In this document: positions 1 to 6,991 of the stretch, piece by piece | Numbering within the stretch: the first letter of the stretch is position 1 | Layout of the letters: every line of letters starts with the position of its first letter | Assembly (NCBI GenBank): GCA_023230755.1 | Contig: JALNWS010000200.1 | Span: 1 to 7,146, forward strand | Source: Azoarcus sp. | GTDB lineage: Bacteria; Pseudomonadota; Gammaproteobacteria; Burkholderiales; Rhodocyclaceae | Direction of reading: 5' to 3' | DNA length: 7,146 bases | Position numbers and translations under genes: made by a program | Notes under the pieces: model-generated | Told to the model about the DNA's origin: nothing | Database searches by the model: none | Seen by the model: only the letters and a program-made list of their open reading frames with translations

Positions 1-37
1 CGCTCGTAACGGGTGGAATCTGCCAAACAGCAGTCAT

Positions 38-44
38 GAGGAGA
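38..44 (+). promoter_or_regulatory. Ribosome binding site of aceE
   Basis: GAGGAGA lies 6 bases upstream of the ATG at 51. It partly overlaps the alternative in-frame ATG at 36 and so favours the start at 51. No promoter can be judged, because only 50 bases precede the gene. Confidence 0.8.
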
Positions 45-50
45 CAAGCC

Positions 51-2729
51 ATGGGAACAAACAACGTCCTTCTGCAACCCGACCCGGACACCCAGGAAAC
101 GCAGGAATGGCTGGAGGCAATCGCCGCAGTCATCGAGAACGAAGGTCCCGAGCGCGCTCATTACCTGATCGAGACACTCATCGACAGCGCACGCGAAGAA
201 GGCATCAACCTGCCCTACTCCGCGACTACCCAGTACATCAACACGATTCCCGCCGATCAGCAGCCCAAGTACCCGGGCGACCCGGACATGGAGATCAAGC
301 TCCACTCGTACATCCGCTGGAACGCCATGGCGATGGTCGTGCGCGCCAACAAGCACACCAACGTCGGTGGCCACATCTCCTCATTTGCTTCTTCAGCGGC
401 CCTGTACGACGTGGGTTTTTCGCATTTCTGGAAGGCGACGAACCACGAATCCGGCGGCGACATGATCTTCTTCCAGGGTCACTCCGTCCCCGGCGTGTAC
501 GCCCGCGCCTACATGCTGGGCAGACTGACTGAAGGCCAGCTCGACGGCTATCGTCAGGAAGTGGACGGCACGGGTATTTCCTCCTACCCGCACCCGTGGC
601 TGATGCCTGACTTCTGGCAGTTCCCCACGGTATCAATGGGCCTCGGGCCCCTGTGTGCGATCTACTCCGCACGCTTCATGAAGTACATGGCGAGCCGTGG
701 CCTGATCGATGCGACCAAGGCTGAACAGCGCAAGGTGTGGGCTTTCCTCGGCGACGGTGAAACTGACGAAGTCGAGTCGCTCGGTGCGATCGGCATGGCC
801 GCGCGCGAGAAGCTCGACAACCTGATCTTCGTCATCAACTGCAACCTGCAGCGCCTCGACGGCCCGGTTCGCGGCAACGGCAAGATCATTCAGGAACTCG
901 AAGGCGAATTCCGCGGCGCTGGATGGCACGTCATCAAGCTGGTGTGGGGCACCCACTGGGATACCCTGTTCGAGCGCGACAAGGCTGGCATCCTCAAAAA
1001 GCGCATGATGGAACTGTGCGACGGCGAGTACCAGACCTTCAAGGCCAAGGACGGCGCCTATGTGCGCGAGCACTTCTTCAATTCGCCTGAACTCAAGGCA
1101 CTGGTTGCCGACTGGACCGATGACGACGTATGGCAGCTCAATCGCGGCGGCCACGATCTGTTCAAGATTTTTGCCGCCTACGATGCAGCCGTAAAGCACA
1201 AGGGCCAGCCGACCCTGATCCTGGCAAAGACCATCAAGGGCTTCGGTCTGGGCCAGTCCGGCGAGGCGATGAACATCGCCCACAACACCAAGAAGCTCGA
1301 CGTCGAGTCGATCAAGCGCTTCCGCGACCGCTTCGGTCTGCCGGTGTCCGACGACAAGGTTGCCGATCTGCCCTATCTGAAGTTCGACGAGGACTCCGCC
1401 GAATACAAATACATGCGCGAGCGCCGCATGGAACTCGGCGGCTTCCTGCCCAGTCGCCGCACCAAGGCCGAGCCGTTGCCGGTCCCGGCACTCGACACCT
1501 TTGCCGCACTGCTTAAGGCATCCGGTGCAGGTCGCGAACTTTCGACCACCATGGTCATGGTGCGCATCATGAACACCCTGCTCAAGGACAAGCAGATCGG
1601 CAAGAACATCGTGCCGATCGTGCCCGACGAGAGCCGCACCTTCGGCATGGAAGGCATGTTCCGCCAGTACGGCATCTGGAACCAGCAAGGCCAGAAGTAC
1701 GTCCCGGAAGACCATGACCAGCTGATGTTCTACAAGGAATCGGTCACTGGTCAGGTACTTCAGGAAGGGATCAACGAGGCCGGCTCGATGGCTGACTGGA
1801 TCGCGGCTGCCACCGCCTACTCTGTGCATGGCGTGCAGATGATTCCGTTCTACATCTGCTACTCGATGTTCGGTTTGCAGCGCACCATGGACCTGTGCTG
1901 GGCGGCGGCGGACCAGCGTTCGCGCGGCTTCCTGATCGGCGGCACTGCCGGTCGCACCACGCTCAACGGCGAAGGCCTGCAGCACGAAGACGGGCACAGC
2001 CAGATTCTGGCCAACGTCATTCCCAACTGCGTCAGCTATGACCCCACCTTCCAGTACGAGCTGGCAGTCATCGTGCAGGACGGCATGCGCCGCATGTTCG
2101 CCGAGCAGGAAGATGTGTACTACTACATCACGGTGATGAACGAGAACTACGAGCACCCGGAACTGCCCGCCGGTGCCGAGGCCGACATCGTCAAGGGGAT
2201 GTACGCATTCAAGAAGGGCGGCGACGGCACCGGCCCGCGTGTGCAACTGCTGGGCTCCGGCACCATCTTCAACGAAGTCATCGCTGCTGCCGACCTGCTC
2301 AAGAATGACTGGGGTGTCGACGCCGATCTCTGGGGCTGCCCGAGCTTCAATGAGCTGGCACGCGACGGTCAGGACGCCGCGCGATGGAACCTTCTCCACC
2401 CGCTGGAGGCGCCGAAGCTGTCGCACGTCGAGCAGAAACTGGCCAATACCAAGGGCCCGGTCATCGCCGCCACCGACTACATCAAGCTGTTCGCCGAGCA
2501 GATCCGCCCCTTCGTGAATCGCCCGTACGTCACGCTGGGTACCAACGGTTTCGGTCGATCCGACACTCGCGAGAAGCTGCGTCATTTCTTCGAGGTGGAT
2601 CGCCACTGGGTCACACTGGCTGCGCTGAAGGCACTGGCAGACGAAGGCAGCATCGAACGCGACAAGGTCGCTGCGGCACTGGTCAAGTACAACCTTGACC
2701 CGTCCAAGCCGAACCCGATGTCCGTCTAA
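51..2729 (+). CDS. aceE: Pyruvate dehydrogenase E1 component (homodimeric type)
   Basis: This is the thiamine diphosphate (ThDP)-dependent E1 of the pyruvate dehydrogenase complex. It decarboxylates pyruvate and reductively acetylates the lipoyl groups of E2 in the cytoplasm. The protein is 892 aa, close to E. coli AceE (887 aa), and aligns with it by memory along its whole length. The ThDP/Mg motif runs from GDGETDE (about 234-240) to NCN (263-265). Conserved active-site segments include GGH (His about 108), GHSVPG (His about 144), NIAH (His411, matching the E. coli catalytic-loop His407), QEGINE (571-576) and QHEDGHS (644-650). GFGRSD lies in the C-terminal domain. I chose the ATG at 51 because a GAGGAGA Shine-Dalgarno sits 6 bases before it; the in-frame ATG at 36 has none and would add five atypical residues. 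It is the first gene of the operon, 20 bases before aceF. No frameshift or missing key residue was seen. Confidence 0.97.
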   Translation: MGTNNVLLQPDPDTQETQEWLEAIAAVIENEGPERAHYLIETLIDSAREEGINLPYSATTQYINTIPADQQPKYPGDPDMEIKLHSYIRWNAMAMVVRANKHTNVGGHISSFASSAALYDVGFSHFWKATNHESGGDMIFFQGHSVPGVYARAYMLGRLTEGQLDGYRQEVDGTGISSYPHPWLMPDFWQFPTVSMGLGPLCAIYSARFMKYMASRGLIDATKAEQRKVWAFLGDGETDEVESLGAIGMAAREKLDNLIFVINCNLQRLDGPVRGNGKIIQELEGEFRGAGWHVIKLVWGTHWDTLFERDKAGILKKRMMELCDGEYQTFKAKDGAYVREHFFNSPELKALVADWTDDDVWQLNRGGHDLFKIFAAYDAAVKHKGQPTLILAKTIKGFGLGQSGEAMNIAHNTKKLDVESIKRFRDRFGLPVSDDKVADLPYLKFDEDSAEYKYMRERRMELGGFLPSRRTKAEPLPVPALDTFAALLKASGAGRELSTTMVMVRIMNTLLKDKQIGKNIVPIVPDESRTFGMEGMFRQYGIWNQQGQKYVPEDHDQLMFYKESVTGQVLQEGINEAGSMADWIAAATAYSVHGVQMIPFYICYSMFGLQRTMDLCWAAADQRSRGFLIGGTAGRTTLNGEGLQHEDGHSQILANVIPNCVSYDPTFQYELAVIVQDGMRRMFAEQEDVYYYITVMNENYEHPELPAGAEADIVKGMYAFKKGGDGTGPRVQLLGSGTIFNEVIAAADLLKNDWGVDADLWGCPSFNELARDGQDAARWNLLHPLEAPKLSHVEQKLANTKGPVIAATDYIKLFAEQIRPFVNRPYVTLGTNGFGRSDTREKLRHFFEVDRHWVTLAALKALADEGSIERDKVAAALVKYNLDPSKPNPMSV

Positions 2730-2735
2730 GCGCCG

Positions 2736-2742
2736 AAGGAGA
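2736..2742 (+). promoter_or_regulatory. Ribosome binding site of aceF
   Basis: AAGGAGA lies in the 20-base gap after the aceE stop, 7 bases before the ATG at 2750. The spacing is near ideal and no promoter-like or terminator-like sequence is visible in the gap, which supports co-transcription with aceE. Confidence 0.8.
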
Positions 2743-2749
2743 CAAGAAG

Positions 2750-4399
2750 ATGAGCCAACTGATTGAAGTCAAGGTTCCGGATATCGGCGATTTCACCGAT
2801 GTGCCGGTGATTGAACTGTTCGTCAAGGTCGGTGACACCATCAAGGTGGACGACTCGATCGCAACGCTGGAATCCGACAAGGCAACGATGGATGTGCCAT
2901 CGTCGGCCGCCGGCGTGGTCAAGGAAGTGCTGATCAACCTCGGCGACAAGGTGTCGCAGGGCACGCTGATGATCAAGGTCGAAGCAGCTGACGCGGCAAC
3001 TGCCGCTCCCGCTGCTGCAGCCCCTGCCGCTGCGCCGGCACCCGCAGCTGCGCCCGCTCCGGCGGCTGCAGCCGCCGCCCCCGCAGCCGGCGGAGGCCTT
3101 GTCGAAGTGAAAGTGCCGGATATCGGTGATTTCGACGAAGTGCCCGTGATCGAGCTCTACGTGAAGGCTGGCGACACCATCAAGGTCGACGACGCAATCG
3201 CCACGCTCGAATCCGACAAGGCCACGATGGACGTCCCGTCGTCGGTTGCCGGCGTGATCAAGGAGGTCCTGGTCAAGCTCGGCGACAAAGTGTCGGAAGG
3301 CTCCGTGCTGATCAAGGTAGAGGCTGCAGGTGCCGCTGCCACAGCTGCGCCAGCCCCGGCACCGAGCGCGCCAGCGCCCGCAGCGGCCCCCGCACCCGTG
3401 GCAGCAACACCCGTCTCAGCTGCACCGGTGCCGGCAGCCGTGGCTGCGCCAAGCGCGGTCAAGCTTGGCGGCAAAATACACGCCAGCCCATCGGTACGTG
3501 CCTATAGTCGCGAGCTCGGTGTAGACCTCTCGGCCGTAAAGGGGACTGGTCCGAAGAACCGTATCCTCAAGGAAGACGTTGTCGCCTTCATCAAGGGCGC
3601 AATGAGCACGGGAGTGGTCCCGGGCAAGACGCAGGCAGCTGCGGCGGTCGGCAGTCTGGGCGGCGGTCTCGACCTGTTGCCGTGGCCGAAGGTCGATTTC
3701 GCCAAGTTCGGCGAGGTCGAGGTCAAGCCGCTGTCGCGCATCAAGAAGATTTCCGGCCAGAACCTCGCCCGCAACTGGGTCATGATTCCTGCCGTCACCT
3801 ACCACGAAGACGCCGACATCACCGATCTCGAAGCCTTCCGTGTGCAGATGAACAAGGAATACGAGAAGTCTGGCAAGAAGCTCACCATGCTCGCCTTCAT
3901 CATCAAGGCTTCGGTGCGGGCCCTGCAGGAGTTCCCGGAATTCAACACCAGCCTCGACGGCGACAACCTGGTGTACAAGAAGTACTTCAACATCGCCTTC
4001 GCCGCCGATACACCGAATGGTCTGATGGTGCCGGTGGTGAAGAACGCAGACAAGAAGAGCGTGTTCGAGATCGCAGCCGAAACCGGTTCGCTGGCCAAGA
4101 AGGCACGCGACGGCAAGCTCGGCCCCGCCGACATGACCGGCGCCTGCTTCACCATCTCGTCGCTGGGCGGCATTGGTGGCACCTACTTCGCGCCCATCGT
4201 CAATGCACCTGAAGTCGCCATCCTCGGCGTCAACAAGTCGGCGATGAAACCAGTGTGGGATGGCAAGCAATTCGTGCCGCGCCTTACCCTGCCGATGTCG
4301 CTGACGGCCGACCACCGCGTCATCGACGGCGCGCTGGCGACCCGCTTCAACGTTTATCTCGCGCAAATGCTGGCCGACTTCCGTCGGGTCATGCTCTAA
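2750..4399 (+). CDS. aceF: Dihydrolipoyllysine acetyltransferase (pyruvate dehydrogenase E2)
   Basis: This is the E2 core of the pyruvate dehydrogenase complex. It carries acetyl groups on swinging lipoyl arms from E1 and transfers them to CoA. The protein is 549 aa. Domains in order are: lipoyl domain 1 (about 4-78, lipoyl lysine K44 in ESDKATMDVPS); an Ala/Pro linker (about 79-116); lipoyl domain 2 (about 117-191, K157 in the same motif); a second Ala/Pro linker (about 192-237); a peripheral-subunit-binding domain (about 243-281, starting HASPSVRAYSRELG); and the catalytic acyltransferase domain (about 320-549) with the DHRVIDGA motif, giving His522 and Asp526. E. coli AceF has three lipoyl domains; two is common outside the enterics. 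The KVEVKPLSRI-type entry to the catalytic domain and the PDIGD lipoyl start point to the pyruvate rather than the 2-oxoglutarate enzyme, as does the aceE neighbour. It is followed by lpdA after 12 bases. Confidence 0.97.
   Translation: MSQLIEVKVPDIGDFTDVPVIELFVKVGDTIKVDDSIATLESDKATMDVPSSAAGVVKEVLINLGDKVSQGTLMIKVEAADAATAAPAAAAPAAAPAPAAAPAPAAAAAAPAAGGGLVEVKVPDIGDFDEVPVIELYVKAGDTIKVDDAIATLESDKATMDVPSSVAGVIKEVLVKLGDKVSEGSVLIKVEAAGAAATAAPAPAPSAPAPAAAPAPVAATPVSAAPVPAAVAAPSAVKLGGKIHASPSVRAYSRELGVDLSAVKGTGPKNRILKEDVVAFIKGAMSTGVVPGKTQAAAAVGSLGGGLDLLPWPKVDFAKFGEVEVKPLSRIKKISGQNLARNWVMIPAVTYHEDADITDLEAFRVQMNKEYEKSGKKLTMLAFIIKASVRALQEFPEFNTSLDGDNLVYKKYFNIAFAADTPNGLMVPVVKNADKKSVFEIAAETGSLAKKARDGKLGPADMTGACFTISSLGGIGGTYFAPIVNAPEVAILGVNKSAMKPVWDGKQFVPRLTLPMSLTADHRVIDGALATRFNVYLAQMLADFRRVML
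2759..2983 (+). repeat. Lipoyl domain coding repeat, copy 1 (aceF outer domain)
   Basis: This is the first of three gap-free 75-residue lipoyl modules in the operon (aceF residues 4-78). It shares EVKVPDIGDF and ESDKATMDVPS with the other two. By hand count it matches copy 2 at about 61 of 75 residues and copy 3 at about 57 of 75. Confidence 0.9.
3098..3322 (+). repeat. Lipoyl domain coding repeat, copy 2 (aceF inner domain)
   Basis: This is the second 75-residue lipoyl module (aceF residues 117-191, lipoyl lysine K157). By hand count it is closest to copy 3 at the start of lpdA (about 63 of 75 identical), slightly closer than to copy 1 in its own gene (about 61 of 75). It is flanked on both sides by Ala/Pro-rich linkers encoded by low-complexity GC-rich DNA (roughly 2984-3097 and 3323-3460). 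Confidence 0.9.
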
Positions 4400-4404
4400 G
4401 GAGG
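4398..4404 (+). promoter_or_regulatory. Ribosome binding site of lpdA, overlapping the aceF stop codon
   Basis: AAGGAGG overlaps the last two bases of the aceF TAA stop (4397-4399) and ends 7 bases before the lpdA ATG at 4412. The match to the anti-Shine-Dalgarno is very strong. The overlap suggests that ribosomes ending aceF can restart on lpdA, keeping E2 and E3 output linked (inference). Confidence 0.85.
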
Positions 4405-4411
4405 CCAGATC

Positions 4412-6208
4412 ATGAGTCAGATCGTTGAAGTAAAGGTCCCCGATATCGGTGACTTCGATACCGTTCCGGTCATCGAACTGTTCGTCAAGGCCGGCGACAG
4501 CATCCAGGTGGACGATGCCATCTGCACGCTCGAATCGGACAAGGCCACGATGGACGTTCCCTCCGAGGTGGCTGGCGTGGTCAAGGAAGTCCTCGTCGCC
4601 CTTGGTGACAAGGTCGGCGAAGGCACCGTGCTGCTGAAGGTTGAGACGGCGGGCGCAAGTGCAGGCGCACCGGCCGCAGCCCAAGCGCCCCCAGCACCCG
4701 CCGCCACGCCTGCTGCCGCGCCGGCACCAGCAGCCGTTGCAGCACCGACTGCCGCCAGCCACGGCGGCACTGCCGACATCGAATGCGACATGCTCGTGCT
4801 CGGTGCAGGTCCTGGTGGATATTCTGCGGCCTTCCGCGCAGCGGATCTCGGCCTGAAGACCGTCATCGTCGAGCGCTATCCGAGCCTGGGCGGTGTCTGT
4901 CTGAATGTAGGCTGCATTCCCTCCAAGGCACTGCTGCATGTGGCAGCAGTCATGGACGAGGCAGCACATGTCGGCACCGCAGGTATCAGCTTTGCCAAAC
5001 CCACGGTCGACGTCGACGCCCTGCGCAAGCATAAGGATGGCGTGATCGGCAAACTCACCGGCGGTCTCGGCGGCATGGCCAAGGCCCGCAAAGTAGAGAT
5101 CGTACGCGGCTACGGCAGCTTCCTCGACCCCAATCATGTTGAAGTCGAACTCACCACCGGCACCGCGCAGGACAAGACAGGAGAGAAGAAGACCATCCGC
5201 TTCAAGCAATGCATCATTGCCGCCGGTTCGGCTGCCGTGCATCTGCCCTTCATCCCGCGCGACCCGCGCATCGTCGACTCCACCGGTGCACTTGAGCTGC
5301 GTTCCGTACCCAAGAAGATGCTCGTCATCGGCGGCGGCATCATTGGCCTGGAAATGGCCACGGTGTACTCATCGCTTGGCAGTCGCATCGATGTCGTCGA
5401 GATGCTCGACGGCCTGATGCAGGGCCCTGATCGCGATGCCGTCAAGGTGTGGGAAAAGCAGAACACTCACCGTTTCGACAAGGTCATGCTGAACACCAAG
5501 ACGGTCGGCGTAGAAGCGAAGGATGACGGCCTTTACGTCACGTTTGAAGGCGAAGGTGCCCCCACTGAGCCGGTCAAGTACGACATGATCCTGCAATCGG
5601 CCGGTCGCTCACCCAACGGCAAAAAGATCGCGGCAGACAAGGCGGGCGTTATCGTTGGCGAACGCGGTTTCATTCCCGTCGACGCACAGATGCGTACCAA
5701 CGTGCCACATATTTTCGCCATCGGCGACATCGTCGGCCAGCCCATGCTTGCTCACAAGGCGGTGCATGAGGCTCATGTCGCGGCAGAAGTCGCGGCAGGC
5801 CAAAAGTCGGCCTTCGATGCCACCGTGATTCCAGGTGTCGCCTATACCCACCCCGAGGTCGCCTGGGTCGGATACACCGAGGCACAGGCCAAGGCCGAAG
5901 GCAGGAAGGTCGAAACCGCCAAGTTCCCTTGGGCAGCAAGCGGCCGTGCGATCGCAAACGGTGCCGAATACGGCTTCACAAAGCTGATCTTCGATGCCGA
6001 GACCCACCGTGTGATCGGCGGGACCATCGTCGGCCCGAGTGCGGGCGACATGATCAGCGAAGTGTGCCTCGCGATCGAAATGGGCGCAGACGCGGTCGAC
6101 ATTGGCAAGACCATCCACCCCCACCCGACCCTGGGAGAAACGGTGGGTATGGCAGCCGAAGTTGCACACGGCAGCTGCACCGACCTGCCACCGATGCGCA
6201 AGAAGTAA
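4412..6208 (+). CDS. lpdA: Dihydrolipoyl dehydrogenase (E3) with N-terminal lipoyl domain
   Basis: This FAD-dependent E3 reoxidises dihydrolipoyl groups on E2 and reduces NAD+. The protein is 598 aa, about 120 longer than a plain E3 (about 470-480), because of an N-terminal lipoyl domain (about 4-78, lipoyl lysine K44 in ESDKATMDVPS) and an Ala/Pro linker (about 79-118). The E3 part then shows the FAD-binding GAGPGG (131-136), the redox disulfide motif GGVCLNVGCIPSK (Cys163 and Cys168), the NAD-binding GGGIIG (307-312), the second FAD motif FAIGDI (435-440), and the dimer-interface active site HPTLGE with His571 and Glu576. The lipoyl-E3 fusion is known from betaproteobacterial and neisserial pdh operons, so this is the pdh-dedicated E3; an E3 for the 2-oxoglutarate complex may be encoded elsewhere. 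It is the last operon gene, with a terminator 31 bases beyond the stop. pdhL or lpd are alternative symbols. Confidence 0.96.
   Translation: MSQIVEVKVPDIGDFDTVPVIELFVKAGDSIQVDDAICTLESDKATMDVPSEVAGVVKEVLVALGDKVGEGTVLLKVETAGASAGAPAAAQAPPAPAATPAAAPAPAAVAAPTAASHGGTADIECDMLVLGAGPGGYSAAFRAADLGLKTVIVERYPSLGGVCLNVGCIPSKALLHVAAVMDEAAHVGTAGISFAKPTVDVDALRKHKDGVIGKLTGGLGGMAKARKVEIVRGYGSFLDPNHVEVELTTGTAQDKTGEKKTIRFKQCIIAAGSAAVHLPFIPRDPRIVDSTGALELRSVPKKMLVIGGGIIGLEMATVYSSLGSRIDVVEMLDGLMQGPDRDAVKVWEKQNTHRFDKVMLNTKTVGVEAKDDGLYVTFEGEGAPTEPVKYDMILQSAGRSPNGKKIAADKAGVIVGERGFIPVDAQMRTNVPHIFAIGDIVGQPMLAHKAVHEAHVAAEVAAGQKSAFDATVIPGVAYTHPEVAWVGYTEAQAKAEGRKVETAKFPWAASGRAIANGAEYGFTKLIFDAETHRVIGGTIVGPSAGDMISEVCLAIEMGADAVDIGKTIHPHPTLGETVGMAAEVAHGSCTDLPPMRKK
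4421..4645 (+). repeat. Lipoyl domain coding repeat, copy 3 (lpdA N-terminus)
   Basis: This is the third 75-residue lipoyl module, lpdA residues 4-78, collinear without gaps with both aceF modules. By hand count it shares about 63 of 75 residues with copy 2 and about 57 of 75 with copy 1. The lipoylation motif is intact (K44), so the domain is probably lipoylated. An Ala/Pro linker of roughly 40 residues follows. Confidence 0.9.
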
Positions 6209-6239
6209 GCTCATCGGACAGAAGCAGACGGAGAAACAG

Positions 6240-6270
6240 AAAATGGCGGCCTGCGGGTCGCCATTTTTTT
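6240..6270 (+). terminator. Intrinsic terminator of the aceE-aceF-lpdA operon
   Basis: A hairpin pairs AATGGCG (6242-6248) with the complementary stretch ending CGCCATT (6259-6265). It continues through G6249-T6258, C6250-G6257 and C6251-G6256 to a 4-base TGCG loop. A run of seven T follows (6264-6270), part of which can pair with the upstream A run. The stem is about 12 bp and begins 31 bases past the lpdA stop. The A run on the left gives only a short T tract on the other strand, so it may work weakly in reverse too. Confidence 0.9.
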
Positions 6271-6450
6271 GCTCGGATTTCGAGAGCCGTTTCAGATCGA
6301 GTCGGAATGCCGCTTGGCCGTTTGCGCACACGCTGAGACGAATCCGGCGCACGCACCGGGCTGACGCCTTGCCTCACTTTACAATCCAGCGCCCACGGGA
6401 CGGATAGACCAAACCCGCGAGCGTATTCAGCCCAACACAAGACTGCAGCC
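6271..6450. other. Intergenic DNA between the pdh terminator and the minus-strand remnant
   Basis: I see no convincing gene, RNA or repeat here. Reading frames that cross it are out-of-phase continuations or have unlikely arginine/serine-rich composition. A TACAAT hexamer at 6380-6385 resembles a -10 box on the plus strand, but no good -35 lies at the expected distance. Confidence 0.5.
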
Positions 6451-6738
6451 TCACTCCGAGAACCCCTGTGGGTAGCCGCTCCAGTCCGCATCGCGCCTCA
6501 GCCCCCACCACGGCAGATAGGTATTGCCTTCGCCGCGAGCACGAAACCAGTCGCGCGCGGAATCAATCTCACGGGCCCGGCCCGGCTGGGCGACGACAAG
6601 TGCTGTGACAATCCCCGCCTCCGTAATACCTGCAACCAGCACGGGCTCTCCTTTGTGATATGCACGGGCAATGCCGAGCGCGACATTGGTCAGCGCAGTG
6701 CCCGCTCCCATCTCTCTGAAGCCCCCCCCTCCGGACAC
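6451..6738 (-). pseudogene. Short orphan reading frame, probable C-terminal remnant of an unrecognised gene
   Basis: I do not recognise the family. The frame would encode 95 aa from a GTG at 6738, or 86 aa from an ATG at 6711 on the minus strand, ending in TGA. No clear Shine-Dalgarno sits before either start. From about the internal Met onward the residues look like real protein: an Ala/Gly/Val-rich stretch with GEPVLVAGITEAGIVTALVV, which could be a helix-strand-strand core, then a charged and tryptophan-rich tail (DWFRARGEGNTYLPWWG). The first ten codons (Gly-Gly-Gly-Gly, AGA, GGA) look non-coding. Upstream, this frame is closed by TGA at 6745-6747. The other two minus frames are closed by TAG nearby, one just upstream and one about 24 codons before the C run, so a single indel would not recover a long gene. 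I infer a gene truncated at its 5' side; a genuine small protein is the alternative. It has no transmembrane segment of normal length and no signal peptide. Confidence 0.45.
6722..6729. repeat. Eight-base C homopolymer (G run on the minus strand)
   Basis: An uninterrupted run of eight C lies just inside the upstream end of the minus-strand remnant. It could be a slippage site or a sequencing/assembly error point. Because stops lie close upstream in all minus frames, changing its length would not open a long reading frame. Confidence 0.8.
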
Positions 6739-6991
6739 CGATCGTCAGGTGATCACTATGCAGAGGGGAAGACGGTGCTGGGCGGATGCTTGCCTATCTT
6801 CACGGTCTTGGATCTCAAATCTGTCGCCGGGGCGCCTTCACCAAATTAGCGTACATGTGTCCACCTAAGTTACGTGGACACGATCCTCGCCAACTCAGCG
6901 GCGCTCAGCAATGTGGTCGGGCTGGACGCTTACCTTACACCTGAATGCGACCGGGCGCGGGGATGGTGCTCGAGATGCTGTAGACGCAACA
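6739..6991. other. Intergenic DNA between the remnant and the rRNA operon terminator
   Basis: No gene, RNA or promoter is supported here. Plus-strand frames of 64-65 codons that cross it overlap the remnant in antisense and lack ribosome binding sites. The only structured element seen is the inverted repeat at 6857-6881. With the remnant next door, the stretch looks like decayed or rearranged DNA (inference). Confidence 0.5.
6857..6881. repeat. Perfect 8-bp inverted repeat with 9-base spacer
   Basis: GTGTCCAC at 6857-6864 is exactly complementary to GTGGACAC at 6874-6881, separated by CTAAGTTAC. No T run follows on either strand, so it does not look like an intrinsic terminator. It could be an operator, a leftover insertion-sequence end or junction, or chance. 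No transposase is visible beside it. Confidence 0.6.

Noticed and set aside
36..50. Alternative aceE start at the ATG at 36
   Set aside because: It has no Shine-Dalgarno, and the good GAGGAGA site at 38-44 lies downstream of it, correctly spaced for the ATG at 51.
633..2606. A 657-codon open frame on the minus strand, antisense to aceE
   Set aside because: GC-rich, third-position-biased genes often leave an open antisense frame. Its product has no recognisable domain, and the plus-strand aceE product is unambiguous over the same bases.
2984..3460. Ala/Pro-rich repeat DNA in aceF as a possible microsatellite or mobile repeat
   Set aside because: It encodes the flexible linkers between lipoyl, subunit-binding and catalytic domains that are standard for E2 proteins.
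3416..5242. A 608-codon open frame on the minus strand spanning aceF and lpdA
   Set aside because: It crosses a gene boundary antisense to two clearly identified enzymes and reads as low-complexity His/Arg/Gly-rich sequence. It is a shadow of codon bias.
6361..6385. Possible plus-strand promoter with TACAAT at 6380-6385
   Set aside because: The best -35-like hexamer (CTGACG at 6361) is only about 13 bases upstream, too close, and no plus-strand gene follows.
6655..6868. Two plus-strand frames of 64-65 codons
   Set aside because: They overlap each other and the minus-strand remnant, lack ribosome binding sites and show no recognisable motif.
6857..6881. The inverted repeat as an intrinsic terminator
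   Set aside because: The stem is only 8 bp and no T run follows it on either strand; the rRNA operon already has a strong terminator at 6992-7022.
6850..6990. A short plus-strand open stretch reading VDTILANSAALSNVVGLDAY from the GTG at 6874
   Set aside because: The residues look mildly protein-like, but the frame has no ribosome binding site, turns Cys/Arg-rich and runs into the rRNA terminator. There is not enough to call a gene or remnant.
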